Shown in pieces: positions 12,616-23,330 of a stretch of DNA of 64,000 nt (position 1 is its first letter; each line of letters opens with the position of its first letter). The translations under genes and the position numbers were made by a program. The notes beneath the pieces were generated by a model, which was not told the origin of the DNA, made no database searches, and saw only the letters and a program-made list of their open reading frames with translations. The stretch comes from Sabellastarte sp. h YS-2021 (lineage: Eukaryota; Annelida; Polychaeta; Sabellida; Sabellidae): positions 111,523,793 through 111,587,792 of the forward strand of contig OZ024929.1 in the NCBI GenBank assembly GCA_964017235.1. Direction: 5' to 3'.

Positions 12616-12981
12616 GCCAGTACCTAGAGGAGATCTGTACATATGTAAATAGCTGTACATATGTGTATATATTGTACATATAGTTTAAAAAAAAAAAAAA
12701 AATCTCTAATGTGCTTCCTTCGGGGGGTTTATTTCTATGGGACTGAACTCATCCCTCTCTTCCCCTATCTCAGAGCAGGTCTGTAAAAAAAAGGGGGGGG
12801 GGGGGGGGAGCAAGGTCGATTTTGACGGTTCATCTCCGGATAACCGGATGATGATATTCGACCATAGCCTTAGGGGTTTTTTGACCTCAAGGTCTGCCCA
12901 GGCTTGAAAGGGAAAGGTTATGAGTTCAAAATTGTTAGTCCTTAGTAACTTACCCACCTACCAAGTGGTAGTTATTCAGCA
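12616..12981 (+). other. DIRS 3' non-coding segment
   Basis: Lies between the recombinase stop and the internal complementary region. Contains repeated TGTACATATGT motifs (12637-12680), a poly-A tract (about 12686-12701) and an A-run followed by a G-run (about 12785-12808). The homopolymers may be unreliable in the assembly. Confidence 0.6.
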
Positions 12982-13065
12982 ATTGGATAGGATGTATTAA
13001 CGCAATAAAATTGCAAATTTAATAAGTAAATTAAATTTTTATAAGTTAATACCCTATCCAATGGA
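12982..13065. repeat. DIRS internal complementary region (circle-junction template)
   Basis: 12982-13011 is the exact reverse complement of the element's left edge (7184-7213). 13011-13065 is the exact reverse complement of its right edge (13288-13342). The two meet at a one-base overlap, so the block encodes the joined ends. In DIRS elements this region is thought to template ligation of the cDNA ends into a circle before recombinase integration. It gives base-level element boundaries without relying on a target duplication. Confidence 0.9.
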
Positions 13066-13138
13066 CACACAAGACCCTCCCTTCCGGCCCCACTATCAGT
13101 TACTAAGGGGTCCTTCATAGGATTAGACAACGAAAAAT

Positions 13139-13308
13139 GTCACGTTGTCTAGGAAACAAGGAAGTACGACACGCCATCTGCAAGAACGCAGTCAGACCGA
13201 CCAGCTTGTGGGGGCATTATGCACTCATATATAACGGCTTTTTCTGTCGTTTGGCGGGCCGGTCTGCGCCGACCGGATTAGCAATTGTCCATTGGATAGG
13301 GTATTAAC
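13139..13308. repeat. DIRS right inverted terminal repeat
   Basis: Inverse complement of 7194-7366, ending GGATAGGGTATTAAC. The outer edge differs slightly from the left arm (one small indel in the CCTATCC-proximal segment). Confidence 0.92.
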
Positions 13309-13342
13309 TTATAAAAATTTAATTTACTTATTAAATTTGCAA

Positions 13343-13569
13343 ATTTTTGCCAAAAATTGAAAAACTGAAATTGGCTTCCATCTCGTTAACCGTGCAAGAT
13401 AGAGCGATTTTGTCAAAATTTTCGACCCAACTAATGCAAAAAGACATGAAGCTGAAATAATTTACATGTATACCAATAAATATTTAAGCATCATTGATAT
13501 ATTTTACAAATGAAACAGGGTCTTGTAAGGCTACTGTACAATTTTTGCAAAAGGTTCATGGGGTGGACA
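13343..13569. mobile_element. Right-hand remainder of the split Harbinger-like element
   Basis: Starts with ATTTTTGCCAAAAATTG, the continuation of the ~165-bp unit interrupted at 7183. It includes GCAAGATAGAGCGATTTTGTC and TTTTCGACCCA, and ends at the GGGGTGGACA terminus next to the TTA duplicate. Confidence 0.75.
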
Positions 13570-13769
13570 TTACACATGATAATGTGTGTTCTTCTATGCT
13601 ATCCTGTTTCTATTCATATGTCGCAGCTACTATCAACAGGGCATCCTATTTCTAGTTTATTATTCAACCTGGTGTATTCTGACCACCGACATCCTAGAAA
13701 TTTTCAGTGTTACAGTGAATGTTAGCTCATAATCCCGGGCACTGATTATACTGTTAATGCTTTTGGTCC

Positions 13770-15394
13770 TCTCCAGGGGAATCAGACTGTACCAGTACCT
13801 GGATGACCAGCTCATCAGGGCACCATTATGAACCTAACAGAGTCCTTGGGGTGGATCATCTATCTGGAGAAGTCAGAGTTGACACTGACCCTTTGTGGGC
13901 TATGAATATCACCTAGATTCAGCCCTTGTATAACCCACTCAAGATGGCAAAAACTACAGGTCTTGATCCTTAAATAAAGTAAGATGTTTGATATCGCTAA
14001 TTGGGTTGCTAGCATCAACAGAAAAAAATGGTTCTGGAGGGTCGTCTTCACATGAGACTTTTTCAATGGCACCTCAAGGAGAACTGGAAATTTCCTCAGT
14101 CGCTGGACAACCTCCTTCCATGGTCGGAGACCATATCAGCTTACCTGAATTAGTGTCAAAAACCCTGCAATGTACTGAAGGGTTCAGATCTTCATCCCAA
14201 GGACCACAGCATTCAGATCTTTACCGGCGCCTCAAACATAAGTTCACATAAGTGCACATTTGATCAAGACTCTACCAAAGGTCTGTGGTCAGATGGTGGA
14301 AAAAGGCTACACATAAATATTCTAGAGCTGTTTTTATCTCTGAGACAAATCAGAATTCAGTGCCAAAACCAGACAGTGTTGATTGCCATGGACAACTCAA
14401 CACTGGTAGCCTGTATAAATAAACAGGGATGAACTTACTTGGGAATGTGCAGTCTCCTGTGGAGAATCATGACTTGGTGCCATCATTGCAACATATTGTT
14501 ACATGCCGGCCACATTCCAGGTTGCCTAAATGTGATGACCTACTGATAGTCCAGATCTACTCAAACCCAGTCAACAGAATGCTCACTGCACCCTCAAGTG
14601 TTCAAGCAGAAATGTCAAAGGTGTTTCACTCCTCACACAGACCTATTTGGCACTCGTCTGAACAACAAGTTTCCACTGTGCATATCTCCAGTTCCAGAAC
14701 AACAAGCATGGATAATAGATGCTCTGAACATAAACTGGTCAGGTCTCATAGCATACGCTTACCCTTCAATGGCACTCCTTCACAAGGTGATCTAGGAGAA
14801 CCCATCTGTAATTGTTTCAGAATCCTGATAGCCACAGGCTCTCCAGGGATGCCCAGGATTTGGGACCTAGTGCAGCTCTTAATGGAAATCCCAGTCCATT
14901 TACCGGTGTAAACAACACTCCTAGCAGTCTCACACCAAGTGTTTCACAATAATCCACAATAAACCTTCATTACTGGCTTCTAGGGTGAACAACTCCAACA
15001 ACAAGTTTTTTTTTGTGGAAGTGACAGAGAGAATTGTTGCCCCTCAGTCATCAACAAGTACCATCTCCAAGTGGGCCTATTTGAAAAGTGCTGCAGAAAG
15101 ATTTCAGAGGACTTATCCTCACTTTTTGTGAAACAAGTCTCACTTGTTTATGTACCTGTATCAGGACCTAAATAGACCTCCCTCAACCATTGATTCCTAT
15201 AGGACTGCTCTTGTTGACTCCTTGGATCCAGCAGGGCTCATATCTCTGGATGAGTTTAACAGGTTACTCACCAGTTTGGATGAACCCAAGAGTTCCAGGA
15301 ATCTACCCAAATGGAGCCTCTCGTTGTTCTTATTGAACTCACCAAAGCACCCTTTGAGCCTCAGTGATTCTCAGTCATTCTACAGGTGCTAAAA
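13770..15394 (+). pseudogene. Second, older DIRS copy: RT/RNase H and recombinase N-terminus
   Basis: Fragments align in order with the DIRS at 7184-13342. RT GIRLYQYLDD lies near 13779, the MISLIGLLASTEK connection near 13988, RNase H IAMDN near 14382, DLFGTRLNNKF near 14643 and recombinase PSTIDSYRTAL near 15185. Stops and frameshifts are frequent, and the three reading frames alternate every 100-300 bp. No terminal repeats or gag segment are recognisable. This copy is far more decayed than its neighbour, so it inserted earlier. It is broken again at 15395 by unrelated sequence. Confidence 0.8.
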
Positions 15395-16231
15395 TTAAGT
15401 CATTAAAGTCAATGACCCTATAAGAATAGGAAATAAATTAAAATTTACTGAATCATAATAAACATCTCATTTTAGTTAAAATGTCAAAAAGTCTTTATGA
15501 TGTTCAATGATCATGTATTACTAAAAATAAAATACAGTGAAATAATTTAATGTTTTTTTTATTCAACACCAAATTGACAAAGCAAGAGTTTATTGTTATC
15601 AGATTATTGGCATTTTGAAAAGGTAAATTGTAAAAGTCGCAACCAGATTCGGAAGCGGATTTTTTCCCAGATTGCATCTTTCAGTGCACCTCTTCATCGC
15701 ACCACTAGACGTCTTGACAAAGATCAAATACTTTAAACTCACAGCCATAGCACCTAAGTAATTAATATTCATGACAAGATATGAGGACACAGATTTTCCC
15801 TGGGATTTCCTTGCAATATTTTATAAAATGGAAGCATAGACGAAGATCAAATACTTTAAACCGGAGAACTCACGGCCATAGCACCAAAGTCATTAAAATT
15901 TATTAGAAGATATGAGGACATGGATTTCCCCTGGCATTTCCTTGCAGGTCTTGTGGCTTGTCACGAGACTTCATATTTTGCAAATAAAAAGACAGCTAGA
16001 CCTTGCTATGATAAAAATCACACAGATCTTGCGAGATTTTAGGGTCTCGTGAGTTGTAACATGATTTGTAAATAAAAAGATGGCTCAATCTTCTATTATC
16101 ACCCACGGATACGATTCGGACAATATGTCCTGATATCCCATTTAAAATTTGGGTTTTCATTGCAAAATTCAGTCAGTGTTTGATGGCTGATGCAAATCTG
16201 AATCCCTGAGCCTATGAAAGTCACAGACCTG
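15395..16231. mobile_element. Sequence interrupting the old DIRS recombinase
   Basis: About 0.84 kb separates recombinase residues that are adjacent in the other DIRS copy (after LSDSQSFYR; resuming at KTAFLVALASGK). It includes an internal duplication: AAGATCAAATACTTTAAA occurs near 15720 and 15844, and each copy runs through GATATGAGGACA to ATTTCCTTGCA. No ORF or terminal repeats were recognised, so the class is unknown. Confidence 0.5.
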
Positions 16232-16830
16232 AAACATGAACCCTAAAAACAGCCTTTTTGGTGGCTCTGGCCTCTGGCAAATGTAACAGCGAAATCCATG
16301 CCTGGGTTACAAATAGTGTGTCCAATATAGGCCAGTGGGAAAAGGTAGCCTTATTCCCTTCCAAAAGCCAAAAACCAGCTAGCAGGATAAAGTTCCTAAA
16401 GTGTGTCATAAGTGATTATTCTGGCTTTCAAAATCTGTAGTAGACAGACAATTCAAAGAAGACAGGCCCCCTTGCCCAGTATTGCCCTGAGACACATTTG
16501 GGATCGCACTCAGGATCTCCTGGGTGCTAGATCCTTACTTTTCTTATCCTTTAAGAAATGTCATGCCTCAGATATCAGATCAGCTACCCTGGCTTCATGG
16601 TTAAAGCAAATTATCCTCATATGTTACAAACAAGTGCATCAACAACCCCTGGACTTGGTCCAGGTCAAAGCTGATGACATTAGAGCTTTTGAAGCCACTG
16701 AAGCCTTTTATGATGGGGTTTTGGTAGACAAAATACATGCAAGCTTGTCACTGGAAGGCACATTATACCTTCAGAAACTTTTATCTAAAAGTCTTAACAT
16801 GGTCAGATAATGAACACAATATGTATCTGG
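16232..16830 (+). pseudogene. Second DIRS copy: recombinase C-terminal part
   Basis: KTAFLVALASGKCNSEIHAW matches the catalytic-arginine region of the younger copy, but the box arginine is cysteine here. VKADDIRAFEATEAF corresponds to VKAHDVRAFAASKAF with the HxxR histidine lost. The tyrosine segment is scrambled by a small indel. The protein would be catalytically dead. Confidence 0.8.
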
Positions 16831-16890
16831 GTCTGGTGGTGAGAGCTCAATAAGTCCTTGACTTTTCCCCTCAAAATAGTCATCGGGGGT

Positions 16891-16892
16891 GG

Positions 16893-16924
<32 letters not shown>
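16891..16924. repeat. (GT)n microsatellite
   Basis: GGGGGTGTGTGT run continuing as GT dinucleotides and ending GTGCTC. Confidence 0.9.
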
Positions 16925-16927
<3 letters not shown>

Positions 16928-17193
16928 CAGCTGTCAAAGTGTCATATCACTTCCTTTTGTGTCACTAGTCTATATTTGATATATATATTTGTTCCTCGAG
17001 CCAACCAAACATTTAACATCAATAATAAGTTATATTTTATGTCTAACCATGAGTGGCTGAAAAAATGATATCAGATTTTATCCAAGAACGAGGGGCTTGT
17101 ATTTATAGGTAATAAACCCTTATTAAGCCACTTTGTGGGTAGGGATATTGATTAGGGGGTGTAGGTGAGCATCATCATGGTGTGACCTTGATT

Positions 17194-17206
17194 TGACCTT
17201 TGACCT
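17194..17206. promoter_or_regulatory. Perfect DR1 nuclear-receptor motif in minisatellite unit
   Basis: TGACCTTTGACCT, whose reverse complement AGGTCAAAGGTCA is the consensus direct repeat with 1-bp spacing bound by RXR heterodimers and HNF4-type receptors. Binding here is inference. Confidence 0.4.
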
Positions 17207-17339
17207 TACCGTAGTGACCTTGACCCATAAAATCTTGTCAGGGCTATGTCTCGGTAACCGTAAAGTGTAGGAAGTTGATAATTGGTAAGGATATTGGTTA
17301 GGGGGTGTAGGTGTGCAATGTTATAGTCTGACCTTGATT

Positions 17340-17352
17340 TGACCTTTGACCT
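17340..17352. promoter_or_regulatory. Perfect DR1 motif, second unit
   Basis: The same 13-mer TGACCTTTGACCT in the next repeat unit. Confidence 0.4.
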
Positions 17353-18052
17353 TGCCGTAGCGACCTATAAAATCTTGTTTGGGCTGTGTCTCGGAAATTG
17401 TAAGGTGTAGGAAGTTGATACTTGATAGGGACATTGGTGAGGGGGTGTAGGTGTGCAACGTTATGGTGTGACCTTTGACTTAGCGGTAGTGACCTTGACC
17501 TATAAAATCTTGTCTGGGCTATATTTTGGAAACCATAAGGTTTAGGAAGGTGATACTTGGTAGGGACATTGGTTAGGGGTGTAAGTGTGCAACGTCATGG
17601 TGTGACCTTGATTTGATTTTTGACCTTGCCGTAGTGACCTTGACCCATAAAATCTTGTCCGGGCCATATCTCGGTAGCCATAAAGTGTAGGAAGTTGATA
17701 CTTGGTAAGGATATCGGTAAGGGGGGTGTAGGTGTGTAGCATCATGATGTGACCTTGATTTGACCTTTAACCTTGCTGTAGTGACCTTGACCTATAAAAT
17801 CTTGTCCAGGCTATATCTCGGAAACAGGAAGGTTTAGGAAGTTGATAATTGATAGGGACATTGGTTAGGCGGTGTAGGTGTGCAACATCATGGTCTGACC
17901 TTGATTTAACCTTTGACCTTGCCGTAGTTACCTTGGCCTATAAAATCTTGTCTGGGCTATATTTCGGAAATCATGAGGTGTAGGAAGTTGATACTTACTA
18001 GGGACATTGGTTAGGGGGTGTAGCTGTGCAATATCATAGTCTGACCTTGATT

Positions 18053-18065
18053 TGACCTTTGACCT
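18053..18065. promoter_or_regulatory. Perfect DR1 motif, last unit
   Basis: TGACCTTTGACCT, followed about 10 bp later by GTGACCTTGACC, which contains an extended half-site (TCAAGGTCA on the other strand). Confidence 0.4.
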
Positions 18066-18530
18066 TGCCGTAGTGACCTTGACCTATAAAATCTTGTTGC
18101 ACCTTTGGGTCTGTCTTTTGATGCAGATTAAGCACTGTTAAAGTCATGTTAGAATTCATTAAGAATTTTACTTTTACAACTTCCCATTGTAACAGATGGA
18201 ATTTCATCAAGTGAGCCACAGATTTTGCTCCAACACCACACATAAGCATTCATTGAATGTATTACCACTTCTGTATGCATGGTAATATTCAAAACATCTA
18301 AACCATAATTAGGCCATGCCAGCTGTAAATAAAGAGTGCATGCATTATCTTTACCTTAGACATTATTTTCTCTATTTAAACGTTGTTTGGACCTTTATAT
18401 AACTGACAGTGCTCTGAAAGTATCCTGAACTTTGTACTGATACAGGACTTCTATATCTCATGGTGTTAAAAATATTTCCCTAGGCTGTGGGGTACGGGCA
18501 TCTCTGATGCTATTTTTGATTTAGTGGTAT

Positions 18531-21189
18531 TTATGCGGTGAAAAAGTGAAAAAAGTGAAAAGCAACCATGAAAACTCAGATGGAATTTATATGAACAAAA
18601 CAATTTACGTTATTACATAGAGCAGTGGAGTAACACTCTGAAGGAATATTGAGGTTTTTACAAATTCAGGGTGTGTTTTGATATCTACAGGGATTGACTG
18701 AGATATTAGCTTTGTTAGTGAATTTTACCATAAAATCAAATAGAAATGATGAAGGTAAAACCTTATTTTACAATGGTTTAATGGCAAACACCAGTGTCTC
18801 CAATTGGCCATAAAAACATCAACATTTATTTTTGTGTTCTTCTCTGCTTTTACCAACTAATTACTTAATCCAGCTCAATACTCGTGGCTTTCATTTTTGA
18901 TAGCATATTTTTAACTGGCGGATAACCTTTAGAAATGTGGGACTTATGAAAGCAAAGCACGGCAGTCTACTGTTTAATAATTCCAGGTGTTATTTGACAG
19001 TTATTGTGTGTAATGGAAAATATGACAAGTACAATTGGTGGCCTTGAATAAAACAGTAGGAATTAATGAAATAAGACTGGTTTTCTGTTTCATTGCGGGC
19101 TGTTTGCAAGTTGATGAGTAAATGCCATTTATATTAGGATATATATCCAAGAGGTATTTGGGGTGAAAATCAAAAGAACTATTATTTGGCAAAACTATAG
19201 TTGTCATCATGTTTACTTCATCGTTAATTGGTCTTTGAGTTCATAAAATGATGCTGCAAGCCACAGTGTATCACTTGAAAATATCGCATGATTTTCAAAA
19301 CAGTCCAGTTGTCATTTATTCATTACATCTTATCTGTATTAGCCTGGTTGGTGTGGAAATATGATTTAGCTCCTCTATAAAAATATCTGTTCTTAATGGC
19401 TTGTTCACACAGTTCCATGTGGTCGTAACAACTAGTTTTTGAATTTTGCTTCATAACCTTTTGTCCCTATGATTACGGAGGAATCCTTGTACCTTTGTAG
19501 AGCATGTTTACAAAGAAGCCACGCCATGTAGCCATTCCACCTCTCCTCCGCCCCTCTGGGGTGTACATTTTATTTTAGCATATGAGACTCAAAGCATCAC
19601 CAGTGTAATTGCATACCTAGGACATCCATCAAATATTTAACATTAATCATGAAAAAAGGCATTAAGTCATAATACTGTTTTATGGTTTGCATAATTGACC
19701 AAGAATATTCATTACTCTCTTTCTGGTCCTAGAGATCATTGAAAAAGAAATATTATTGTTGCAAATATAATTTTGTGTAAGTTATTACCAGCTAAATTCA
19801 ATTGAAGAATGTTCAATCACAAACCACATCAAGGAAATACAAACAAACCTAGGTGATACAATAGAAGTAATACAAAAGTAGTCGATTTGCTTAAATTTAA
19901 ATGTAATAGTAACAGATTGCAAAGTAATAAAAAATCTGTTTTTTTTTTATTATGTTACATACATTACAGTGAAAAACTGTTGTTTTTGCTTGATATGTCT
20001 CTGCATAGGAAAATTGTATATTGGTTCACTCAAATTGGATTTTTCAGAAGATGTTGAAATAGTTTTAACCATTTTTATTGTTGTGTTTTTATTTAATGTA
20101 AGTTGTGTAATATTACTTAAAATATCATACAATAAATAGATTATATTTTATAGAAATTAAAAACCATATTTATAGTCTTAATGTGAAAGTGTTTACACAT
20201 TTTATTTGAAGTATAACAGTCTCCCTGTATTATTTATTAAATCAATTAAACAACAATAAATATATCTACTGTAGCATTGTTTTAATGGTTGTGTGAGTAA
20301 ATTCATGGGATGGTGTCTATTACCCACTGTCTAGTACTATTACTGTTCATTGCCATCTCTTACAATTACATGTCAAATTTTCAAATCTTTTACTATTACA
20401 TTACTTTGCATCAAATAGTTCACTAGTGTCTGGCTGCCAAATTTCGTGTTTGTATAATTTACTAGCTGATATTAAAACATGACACTGAAACAGGTGAAAG
20501 GTAGAAACATTGAAGTAAAGAACACTTAAACTTCCTCACAAAGAATAGGTGAAATTTCAGATCCATTTCTTTTATATACTTTTATAACATTATAGTGCCA
20601 CATGTATTTTGTGTACATCATTCTGTAAATATTATAAGTATTAATTAACAGAATAATATATTACTTGCATGCAATATGTGAAGATCAAATTATTAAAGAG
20701 ACAGAGTTGTGAATATCATATAAATGATATGTCCCTAACTCTGAGTAGACAACAACTGTTGATCATTCATGTGGTCAGCTCTAGCATTGATTGTCACTGT
20801 CAGCACTAGAACACTCACTAGTTCAACACTAGAACACTCACCATAACACAAAAGTGCAATCACAGTGTCACAAAGTTTTCATGATAAAATTGTAATATTG
20901 TCACAACGCATTGATATTTTTGTCTTGTAAAATAGTTGTGACAAAAATGTTCATGTAGTTCATGTTCTGACTGGAGAATGTACTGTTGTGACTGGTAGTG
21001 ATATTTATAATTTTTTTTAGAATAAATGTACACTGGTTTTCTGTAAGATTGGCAGATTTTGCCAAAATTTTAAGCTGTTTAGAAAATCGTAAAGTGTTAT
21101 ATTTGCCTGAAATATAAAATATTTGGTTCACATTTATAAAGAGCCAAACTGATGAAAACATCCTCTAAGGCACTGATGTCCAAGAAGGG
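18531..21189. other. AT-rich intron sequence without recognised features
   Basis: Short open frames only; no splice-bounded exon, terminal repeats or RNA gene seen. A short repeated phrase CACTAGAACACTCAC occurs near 20803 and 20827. Confidence 0.5.
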
Positions 21190-21490
21190 ATAGTCCAGTT
21201 TTAAAAAAATAGTCCACATCCATTTTAGCCTCCGATATAGGGGAGAAGAACTATAGTGGTGGGTAGGCTAACCTAAATAGGTAGGTCTTCAACTGTTGCC
21301 TAAATCCATTTATACTATCCTCAGCCCTTATGGCCTGATGGAGTCTGTTCCATTCTGTGGAAGCATCAACTGCAAAACTACGCATTCCCTTACATCTGTT
21401 AGGTCTGGTAGAGGAAACTGAGAGGCGGTTGCCCCATGTAAGGTCACTACATTTAATTAAAGAGGACAGATATGGGGGTTGACTACAATT
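21190..21490 (-). pseudogene. L2/CR1-type retroposon, C-terminal end of ORF2
   Basis: Read on the minus strand the sequence gives PPYLSSLI, then RSFAVDASTEWNRLHQAIR and FRQQLKTYLF. This is the typical C-terminal tail of L2/CR1-clade non-LTR reverse transcriptases (family pattern: A-LWN-LP--IR, then F---LKTYLF). Only the last ~90 residues remain, as expected for 5'-truncated insertions. No RT catalytic motif is present. Confidence 0.65.
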
Positions 21491-21712
21491 TATTGCCTTA
21501 TAGTAATGAGGTTGTATTTAAACAGTATACATTACTGTGGGGCCAGTGTAGTTTGTGTAGGAAAGGTGTCACATAGCTAAATTTACCAAGTTTGTCACAC
21601 AATGTAACACAGGGTGTTTTGGATTCTTTGAAATCTACTGTTATTTGCTTTTTTGTGTGGTAGAGCAGAGACATTGTCATGATTGACATTGCATTGGAAT
21701 ACTCGTATACAA

Positions 21713-22185
21713 ACAAGAGCACTCGGAGAGCGCAGACCTTCGCCATGAGAGCTCAATTCCTGGACTTTCAAAACCTACCATTAGCACTGATGCTGCTTTT
21801 TCCCCCCTCTATTTCATATTTTTGCTGATAGTGATCCGGATAACGCACAATTTATTTTTTATGGATCCAGACAGTGATCCAGATCACTCCCAAATCTAAT
21901 CACTTGTTCCTTGTCCCATTTAGGACATATCCTGAAAATTTCATCAAAATCCATCCATAACGTTTTGAGTTATCTGTCTATAAAAATTACATTTCATGGA
22001 TCCAGAAGATCCAGATAGTGATCCGGATCACTGCCAAAATTGAATCATTTCTTCCTTTTACGTTTTTAGACATATCCTGAAAATTTCATCAAAATCCGTC
22101 CATAACTTTTTGAGTTATCTTGTTCACAAACAAACAAACCCACAAACAAACCCAGGCGAAAACATAACCTCCTTGGCGGAGGTAA
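21713..22185. mobile_element. Non-autonomous repeat with GGCGGAGGT-type end
   Basis: Begins ACAAGAGCACTCGGAGAGCG then CAGACCTTCGCC, and ends CATAACCTCCTTGGCGGAGG. Internally there are two ~140-bp direct units, each with GGATCCAGA, GATCACT and GACATATCCTGAAAATTTC. A related, smaller copy lies at 45070-45233. The CCTTCGCC / GGCGGAGG ends are weakly inverted. No ORF. Confidence 0.6.
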
Positions 22186-22495
22186 ATCTGTAAAATATGG
22201 AATGAACCATTTCTCATTAGTCTCATCATATATGTTGTTAAATGAAGAAAGTGTGGTTAGGGTAGGAGACGGGGGTTGTGGGGGTGGGGGGATGGTCTGA
22301 GGAGGAGAATAAGGAAGAATGATTTTTGCAGTTTTTGACATGTTGAGTGCTCAGCCGTCGGTTGTTATTTGTCCTACTTTTGCTTCCAAAATACAAATTC
22401 TTATGCCTGCTCAATAAGCCTAACTGAAGGCTGAGATTTGTATAGCTGACCAAAGACTGTGCAGGAAAGAGTGCATTATGCAAACTGTAATTTTT

Positions 22496-23330
22496 AAGGC
22501 TGTCAGGTGTTGTTTTCACCCATCGTGTCCGGATGGACGGGTAGGCAGACGGCAGGAAAATCTTGTCTGGGCTATATCTCAGAAACTGCAAGGTTTAGAA
22601 AGTTGTTACTTAGTAGGGACATTGGTTAGGGTGTATTTGTAAATGTCAAGGTGTGGCCTTGATTCGCCTTAGACCTTGTTGTGGTGGAATTGACTTGTAA
22701 AATATTGTCTGGGTTATATCTCAGGAGCTGTAAAATGCAGGAAGTTGATACTCAGTAGGGACATTGCTTAGGGGTTGTAGGTGTGCAACATCATGGTTTG
22801 ACCTTGAGTTGACCTTTGACCTTGCTGTAGTGACTTTGATCCTTAAAATCTTGGCTGGGCTATATCTTCGAAACTGTCCATAGAAGCTGATACTTGGTAG
22901 GGACATTGGTTAGGGGGTGTAGGTGTGCATCCTCATGATGTGACCTTTAACCTTGACTCTGCCAAAGCGTGTTGACCTGCCATGTTTGAGACATATTTCT
23001 CTTATCACAAAGATATGTAGATTGCTGCAGCTGATTATTAAATGTACTTTTACTTAATTGTGCTATTTCCATTGACAACTATCCTTCAATTAATAAATTT
23101 TACAGATTTAAAATTTTGAGTTTACTGATTAATGTCATCATCTTACTGTTGAATTCTCATTTTAATACTTTATCTTAATATAATTTTTGTTTCTCTTGAC
23201 ACTGTTGACACTGTTTACTCTGAAAGTATCCTGATTTTTTAACTGTTTCACTTCTTCTGTATCTCATGGTGTTGAAAACTATTTCCCTGGCCTGTGTGGT
23301 ATGGGCATCTCCAATGCTATTTTTTCTGAA
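22496..23330 (+). mobile_element. Composite minisatellite element, copy 2
   Basis: Starts with the 5' leader AAGGCTGTCAGGTGTTGTTT and TTTCACCCATCGTGTCCGGA, carries three of the ~140-bp units, and ends with ATCTCATGGTGTTGAAAACT, ATTTCCCTGGCCTGTG and GGGCATCTCCAATGC. This copy shows the whole element layout: leader, tandem core, tail. Confidence 0.75.
22810..22822. promoter_or_regulatory. Perfect DR1 motif in minisatellite copy 2
   Basis: TGACCTTTGACCT again; the fourth perfect copy within the MCCC2-type intron. Confidence 0.4.

Larger units (their letters stand above)
7184..13342 (+). mobile_element. Near-complete DIRS retroelement
   Basis: Tyrosine-recombinase retroelement with inverted terminal repeats, an internal complementary region and, in order, gag-like, RT/RNase H and tyrosine recombinase frames. 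Boundaries come from the internal complementary region, which carries the reverse complement of both edges joined together. Flanking sequence shows no target-site duplication, as expected for recombinase-mediated circle integration. The RT has FKDAY and YLDD motifs, the RNase H has four acidic residues, and the recombinase has R, HxxR and Y. Several frameshifts and a stop make this copy unable to make intact proteins, but its two terminal repeats remain highly similar, so it is fairly young. Confidence 0.92.
6160..13569. mobile_element. Harbinger-like non-autonomous element split by a DIRS insertion
   Basis: Outer ends are TGTCCACCCC on the left and GGGGTGGACA on the right. They are perfect inverse complements and are flanked by the same trinucleotide TTA (6157-6159 and 13570-13572). 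A 3-bp TTA duplication is the hallmark of PIF/Harbinger insertion. Subtracting the 6159-bp DIRS at 7184-13342 leaves about 1251 bp of original element. The left part holds two ~150-bp units (about 6230-6520) with a GAGTARTAGCTAC motif, then four ~165-bp units (6527-7183). A fifth, partial unit reappears to the right of the DIRS at 13343-13432. No transposase is encoded, so mobility would have depended on a related autonomous copy. Confidence 0.75.
17110..18530 (+). mobile_element. Composite minisatellite element, copy 1
   Basis: Seven units of about 140 bp. Each contains GGGACATTGGTTAGGGGGTG (or a variant), GTGTGCAAC, GACCTTGATTTGACCTTTG, GTGACCTTGACC and AAAATCTTGTC followed by GGGCTATATCTCGG; unit starts are near 17148, 17288, 17429, 17561, 17705, 17847 and 18002. 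The array is followed by a unique 3' part ending near 18530 with ATATCTCATGGTGTT, TTTCCCTAGGCTGTGGG and GGCATCTCTGATGCTATTTT. The same 5' leader, units and 3' tail recur at 22496-23330 and 29595-29955, so this is a dispersed element with a tandem core rather than a simple satellite. No protein is encoded. Confidence 0.8.

Noticed and set aside
7184-13342. Retrovirus or LTR retrotransposon
   Set aside because: Terminal repeats are inverted, there is no DDE integrase or protease, and a tyrosine recombinase is present: a DIRS element.
22066-22591. Minus-strand open frames of 91 and 117 codons
   Set aside because: They run through repeat ends and proline-rich low-complexity sequence.
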